Below are positions 9,356 to 11,353 of a stretch of 11,353 nt of DNA, one piece after another; positions within the stretch are counted from its first letter, which is position 1, and the number at the start of each line of letters is the position of its first letter. Position numbers and translations under genes: made by a program. The notes beneath the pieces are model-generated. The model worked only from the letters and a program-made list of their open reading frames with translations, was not told the origin of the DNA and did no database searches. Origin of the DNA: Dehalococcoidia bacterium (GTDB lineage Bacteria; Chloroflexota; Dehalococcoidia; Dehalococcoidales; W693); the NCBI GenBank assembly GCA_030627335.1, contig DAOUSH010000006.1, positions 1-11,353 on the forward strand. The letters run 5' to 3'.

Positions 9356-9574
9356 TTAGTCTCGCTTGAACTTTTTCTTCAGGGCTTCGATTTCCTGCAT
9401 CTTCTGCAAACCCTCGTCACTAAGCGGCTCGCAGCTTGTGAGTTCATTATTCTCCAGTATAATAACGAACAGCTCCCTGCATTTCCAGCAACGGTAAGGC
9501 CCCTGATAATCTGCTTCCAGCAAGGAGATAGTACCCTCGCTACTGCACTTGGGACACTTTATTTTAACCAGCAT
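9356..9574 (-). CDS. Small zinc-ribbon protein, function unknown
   Basis: A 72-residue protein with one four-cysteine zinc ribbon: CPKC (Cys 7 and 10) and CWKC (Cys 29 and 32), separated by 18 residues. A short beta-rich segment (LFVIILENNEL) follows, then a charged predicted helix (about residues 51-72, DEGLQKMQEIEALKKKFK). There is no signal peptide or membrane segment, so it should be cytoplasmic. A GAGAGG (plus-strand 9582-9587) 7 nt before the ATG supports the start. It follows the permease gene by 42 nt and precedes the tautomerase gene by 15 nt on the same strand. I do not recognise a named family. Zinc ribbons of this size bind nucleic acid or act as small protein partners. A Trm112-like role for the nearby methyltransferase is conceivable but unproven. 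Confidence 0.8.
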   Translation of the reverse strand: MLVKIKCPKCSSEGTISLLEADYQGPYRCWKCRELFVIILENNELTSCEPLSDEGLQKMQEIEALKKKFKRD

Positions 9575-9616
9575 AGCTCAACCTCTCTTATATATAGATT
9601 TCCTGTTCGACTAGGA

Positions 9617-10156
9617 CTAGGTAAGATTTATTTTGGAAAAGAATAGATTAGCCAGCAGCCCGGCTATTATCGGGAAGAAAAAGGTGCAGGCAAGGCGGAT
9701 GGCGGTGAACTTCCAGCCCATCAACCCCACCTCTAGCGGTATCCGGCTGAAAGCCCATAAAGACCAGCCGGTCATAAAGGCTACCATGGTGCCGATGCCG
9801 GCACCGGACTGCAGAAGCCCGGCGGCAATGGGCATGCTGACCATAGGACCTCCTGGGGTAATGCCGCCGGCGGCAGTGCCAATAATGATGCCCCGGAGAC
9901 CGGAATCGGCACCTACCCATTTGGCAACCATATCAACAGGGAGAATATGCTGTATAACACCGGCTATAATAAAGACGAAGATTAACATCGGCAAAACCTG
10001 GAGGAGTATGTTCCCGGCTGACTTCAAGCCCAGAATATGCTCTCCGCCACCTTTGTAATAGGCGACGATGAGCAGGGCAATGGCAATAACACCCATTATT
10101 ATCGTTGGGATAAGCATCTGCCGGAACCTCCTGTTTTTGCTTGTCTCGTTACTCAT
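9617..10156 (-). CDS. Half-size permease of the PF03773 (COG0701) type
   Basis: Predicted inner-membrane protein of 179 residues. Hydrophobic segments lie at about 15-33, 50-72, 88-117 (glycine-rich, containing GGITPGGP at 97-104), 121-137 and 152-174. The GGITPGGP motif, together with AFMTGWSLWAFSRIPLE, is typical of the predicted permease family that includes the organoarsenical exporter ArsP. Full-length members are about 300 residues with two related halves. This protein corresponds to one half, and no second half lies beside it, so it may work as a homodimer. The substrate cannot be told from the sequence. The start ATG has AAGG and GGAG upstream (minus-strand reading). It is preceded by a predicted promoter overlapped by a 16-bp palindrome, suggesting control by a repressor. 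Downstream genes for a zinc ribbon and a tautomerase may share the transcript. Confidence 0.85.
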   Translation of the reverse strand: MSNETSKNRRFRQMLIPTIIMGVIAIALLIVAYYKGGGEHILGLKSAGNILLQVLPMLIFVFIIAGVIQHILPVDMVAKWVGADSGLRGIIIGTAAGGITPGGPMVSMPIAAGLLQSGAGIGTMVAFMTGWSLWAFSRIPLEVGLMGWKFTAIRLACTFFFPIIAGLLANLFFSKINLT

Positions 10157-10183
10157 AAACCTTAAACTCCATTGCAGATATAC

Positions 10184-10199
10184 CTGATAATATTATCAG
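10184..10199. promoter_or_regulatory. 16-bp perfect palindrome, candidate operator
   Basis: CTGATAATATTATCAG is a perfect dyad with no spacer, 28 nt upstream of the permease start codon. It covers the predicted -10 box and reaches almost to the expected transcription start. This is the usual place for a dimeric repressor to block RNA polymerase. No regulator gene lies beside it in the window. Confidence 0.5.
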
Positions 10200-10218
10200 C
10201 TTGGTTTCGGATAGGCAA
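10190..10218 (-). promoter_or_regulatory. Predicted promoter of the permease-zinc ribbon-tautomerase genes
   Basis: Read on the minus strand, a TTGCCT -35 (plus 10213-10218) is followed after 17 nt by TAATAT (plus 10190-10195). An overlapping GATAAT offers a better -10 with a shorter 15-nt spacer. Transcription would start near 10183 and leave a leader of about 27 nt containing the permease ribosome binding site. The palindrome at 10184-10199 overlaps the -10. Confidence 0.45.
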
Positions 10219-10228
10219 ATCTACCAGT

Positions 10229-10885
10229 TTAACCGCTCTTTTTTAACAACAGACATATATTCCGAGAGAATAGTTTTACCGGGAAGTGGTAAGAGTTTTC
10301 GGGGAAGGATTTTATTACCTCAAAGCCAGCACTTCTTGCCAGTTTCTCCAGTTCGGCATAAGAAAAAAGATAGTAGTAGCGATACAGGGTCTTACCCTTT
10401 TTTCGCCAGGGCACAGAGACCTCCTTCGGCTTGAACCAGAACCGGGGTTGCCATCGGTTCCACACCGTGATGAAGGCTTCACTCCCAGGCTTTAAAACCC
10501 GCCTCAGTTCGTTTAATGCCTTTTGCCTTTCTGCCCTGCCTTCTATGTGATGGTAGGTAGCCACTGATACTGCCCAGTCAAAGGTTCCATTGGGGTAGGG
10601 CAGATGTCTGACATCAGCCAAAGATAGCGCTACCTCAAAGCTGTATTTCTGCGCATATCTCCGGGCGAGATTGAGCATCTCAGGGGAAAAGTCCACGCCA
10701 TAGAGCTCAAAGCTATGCCTGAAGGGGAAGAAGTCGGGCCCGTGGGCACAACCGAGGTTAAGCAGATTGCCATCTCGCCAGCGTCTGGCTAGTATCGTCA
10801 GCTCCCTGCCGAAGATAGAGCGGTGGCGGAAGCTGTACCAGCCAGGGGCTATCTGATTGAAGACGTCCTTTGAATCATCTGCCAT
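10229..10885 (-). CDS. Class I SAM methyltransferase, Trm9/ALKBH8-like
   Basis: A 218-residue cytoplasmic S-adenosylmethionine-dependent methyltransferase. The SAM-binding motif LLNLGCAHG is at residues 41-49 and the ribose-binding acidic residue is D65 (GVDFS). The AD pair is at 90-91, followed by FDWAVSVATYHH at 102-113. Beyond the generic fold it shows the pattern of the tRNA wobble methyltransferases Trm9 and ALKBH8. These features are VFNQIAPGWYSFRH near the N-terminus, then ALNELRRVLKPG..AFITVW, VPW..KG at 158-164 and YRYYYLF..AELE at 168-180. In eukaryotes those enzymes methylate 5-carboxymethyluridine at tRNA position 34, the product of Elp3. An elp3 gene starts divergently 104 nt away, which supports the link. 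An alternative is a small-molecule or quinone methyltransferase, since related folds abound. The ATG has no clear ribosome binding site. A perfect TATAAT lies only about 15 nt upstream, so the mRNA may be nearly leaderless. Confidence 0.9.
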   Translation of the reverse strand: MADDSKDVFNQIAPGWYSFRHRSIFGRELTILARRWRDGNLLNLGCAHGPDFFPFRHSFELYGVDFSPEMLNLARRYAQKYSFEVALSLADVRHLPYPNGTFDWAVSVATYHHIEGRAERQKALNELRRVLKPGSEAFITVWNRWQPRFWFKPKEVSVPWRKKGKTLYRYYYLFSYAELEKLARSAGFEVIKSFPENSYHFPVKLFSRNICLLLKKSG

Positions 10886-10899
10886 ATAAACCAGCCCGT

Positions 10900-10905
10900 A
10901 TTATA
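10900..10905 (-). promoter_or_regulatory. -10 box of the methyltransferase gene
   Basis: The minus strand reads TATAAT, a perfect -10, ending 14 nt before the methyltransferase ATG. Transcription would start near 10893, only about 8 nt before the start codon. No convincing -35 is visible at 16-18 nt. A short inverted repeat, GCTAA/TTAGC (10918-10932), lies between this box and the elp3 side. Confidence 0.5.
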
Positions 10906-10989
10906 GCCCAGCCATCCGCTAAGGGCTTTAGCTGGTGCTTAAACCTCAGACCTGCTAGACTAAATATAACCACTCGATAACAGTATACT

Positions 10990-11353
10990 ATGAAAAAATT
11001 CGCCAGGACAATATCCGGGGTTACCCCGGTAGCGGTAATGACACTGCCTATGAAGTGCCCGGGGCAGTGCATATACTGCCCAACATATGCCGCTACACCT
11101 CAGAGCTATACGCCGGAGTCACCAGCGGTACTGCGTGCCATCAAGTGCGACTACGATGCCCGCAAGCAGGTTGAACTGAGGCTAAAGATACTCTCAGAGA
11201 TGGGGCATCCGACCGACAAGGTGGAGCTGATAATAATGGGTGGCACCTTTCTCGCCTACCCTGTGGAGTATCAGTACCGGTTCGTCAAGGACTGCTTTGA
11301 CGCACTCAATGGCACCGGTTCAGCCGACCTGGAGGAAGCTCAGCATCTCAATG
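10990..11353 (+). CDS. elp3: Elp3-like radical SAM tRNA carboxymethyluridine synthase (3' cut by window)
   Basis: Elp3 uses a radical SAM cluster and acetyl-CoA to place a carboxymethyl-type group on C5 of uridine 34 in tRNA. The first 121 codons are visible and the gene runs off the window. The radical SAM motif CPGQCIYC (Cys 23, 27 and 30) has CX3CX2C spacing, followed by the Elp3-specific PTYAATPQSYTPESPAVLRA. Further on come GHPTDKVELIIMGGTF and DCFDALNG...LEEAQ. This is very similar to Dehalococcoides mccartyi Elp3, a single-protein bacterial version with a known structure. The ATG at 10990 follows an in-frame stop (10978-10980), so the start is well fixed. It lacks a Shine-Dalgarno sequence. 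A weak TAAATA (10961-10966) may be its -10. The acetyltransferase domain should lie beyond the window. A stable CCGGGG-TTA-CCCCGG hairpin occupies codons 9-14. Confidence 0.96.
   Translation, partial: MKKFARTISGVTPVAVMTLPMKCPGQCIYCPTYAATPQSYTPESPAVLRAIKCDYDARKQVELRLKILSEMGHPTDKVELIIMGGTFLAYPVEYQYRFVKDCFDALNGTGSADLEEAQHLN

Noticed and set aside
9633-10058. Plus-strand open frame of 141 codons opposite the permease gene
   Set aside because: The proline- and methionine-rich translation without a domain is the mirror of the permease codons; the permease frame has clear family motifs.
10984-10989. TATACT directly before the elp3 ATG as a -10 box
   Set aside because: It abuts the start codon, so transcription would begin inside the coding sequence; it cannot drive this start.
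10875-11072. Minus-strand open frame of 65 codons across the elp3 start
   Set aside because: It is antisense to conserved Elp3 codons and to the divergent promoter region, with no supporting signal.
11062-11081. Inverted repeat GGGCAGT/ACTGCCC in elp3
   Set aside because: It falls on the codons of the CPGQCIYCP cluster motif and is explained by protein constraint.

Overview
The window is a stretch of bacterial chromosome of moderate GC. It holds the end of the RNA polymerase beta operon followed by a compact set of housekeeping and small accessory genes. The best guess for the source is a member of Chloroflexota, class Dehalococcoidia. This rests on the Elp3 N-terminus, which looks very close to the structurally studied Dehalococcoides mccartyi Elp3, and on the style of the small tautomerase and the RNA polymerase. 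The placement comes from recalled protein similarity, not from a search.

Layout. Bases 1-3011 carry rpoB, cut at its 5' end by the window edge. It overlaps rpoC (3004-7002) by 8 nt. An intrinsic terminator (7035-7072) ends that operon, so the common rpsL-rpsG-fusA-tuf continuation does not follow directly. A perfect extended -10 promoter (7095-7103) then drives ruvB, with queH 13 nt behind it. A perfect 15-bp inverted repeat sits exactly on the queH stop codon. It is followed by about 100 nt of degenerate sequence and a 5'-truncated RimI-like acetyltransferase fragment (8892-9158). From 9155 to 10885 four genes lie on the minus strand, in transcription order: a class I methyltransferase resembling Trm9/ALKBH8, a half-size permease of the PF03773 type, a 72-residue zinc-ribbon protein and a 4-oxalocrotonate tautomerase-like enzyme. 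A 16-bp perfect palindrome overlaps the predicted permease promoter. Diverging from the methyltransferase at the right edge is the first part of an elp3 gene (10990 to the end).

How the genes fit together. RpoB and RpoC are the two large RNA polymerase subunits. RuvB is the Holliday-junction branch-migration motor. QueH makes queuosine at tRNA position 34. Elp3 makes 5-carboxymethyl-type uridine at position 34. The divergent methyltransferase carries the sequence hallmarks of the enzyme family that methylates exactly that carboxymethyl group in eukaryotes (Trm9/ALKBH8). The most interesting hypothesis is therefore a bacterial Elp3-Trm9-like wobble-uridine pathway, possibly with the zinc-ribbon protein as a Trm112-like helper. 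That last step is speculative. No gene-free stretch longer than about 150 nt is present, and I found no tRNA, rRNA, CRISPR array or complete mobile element.
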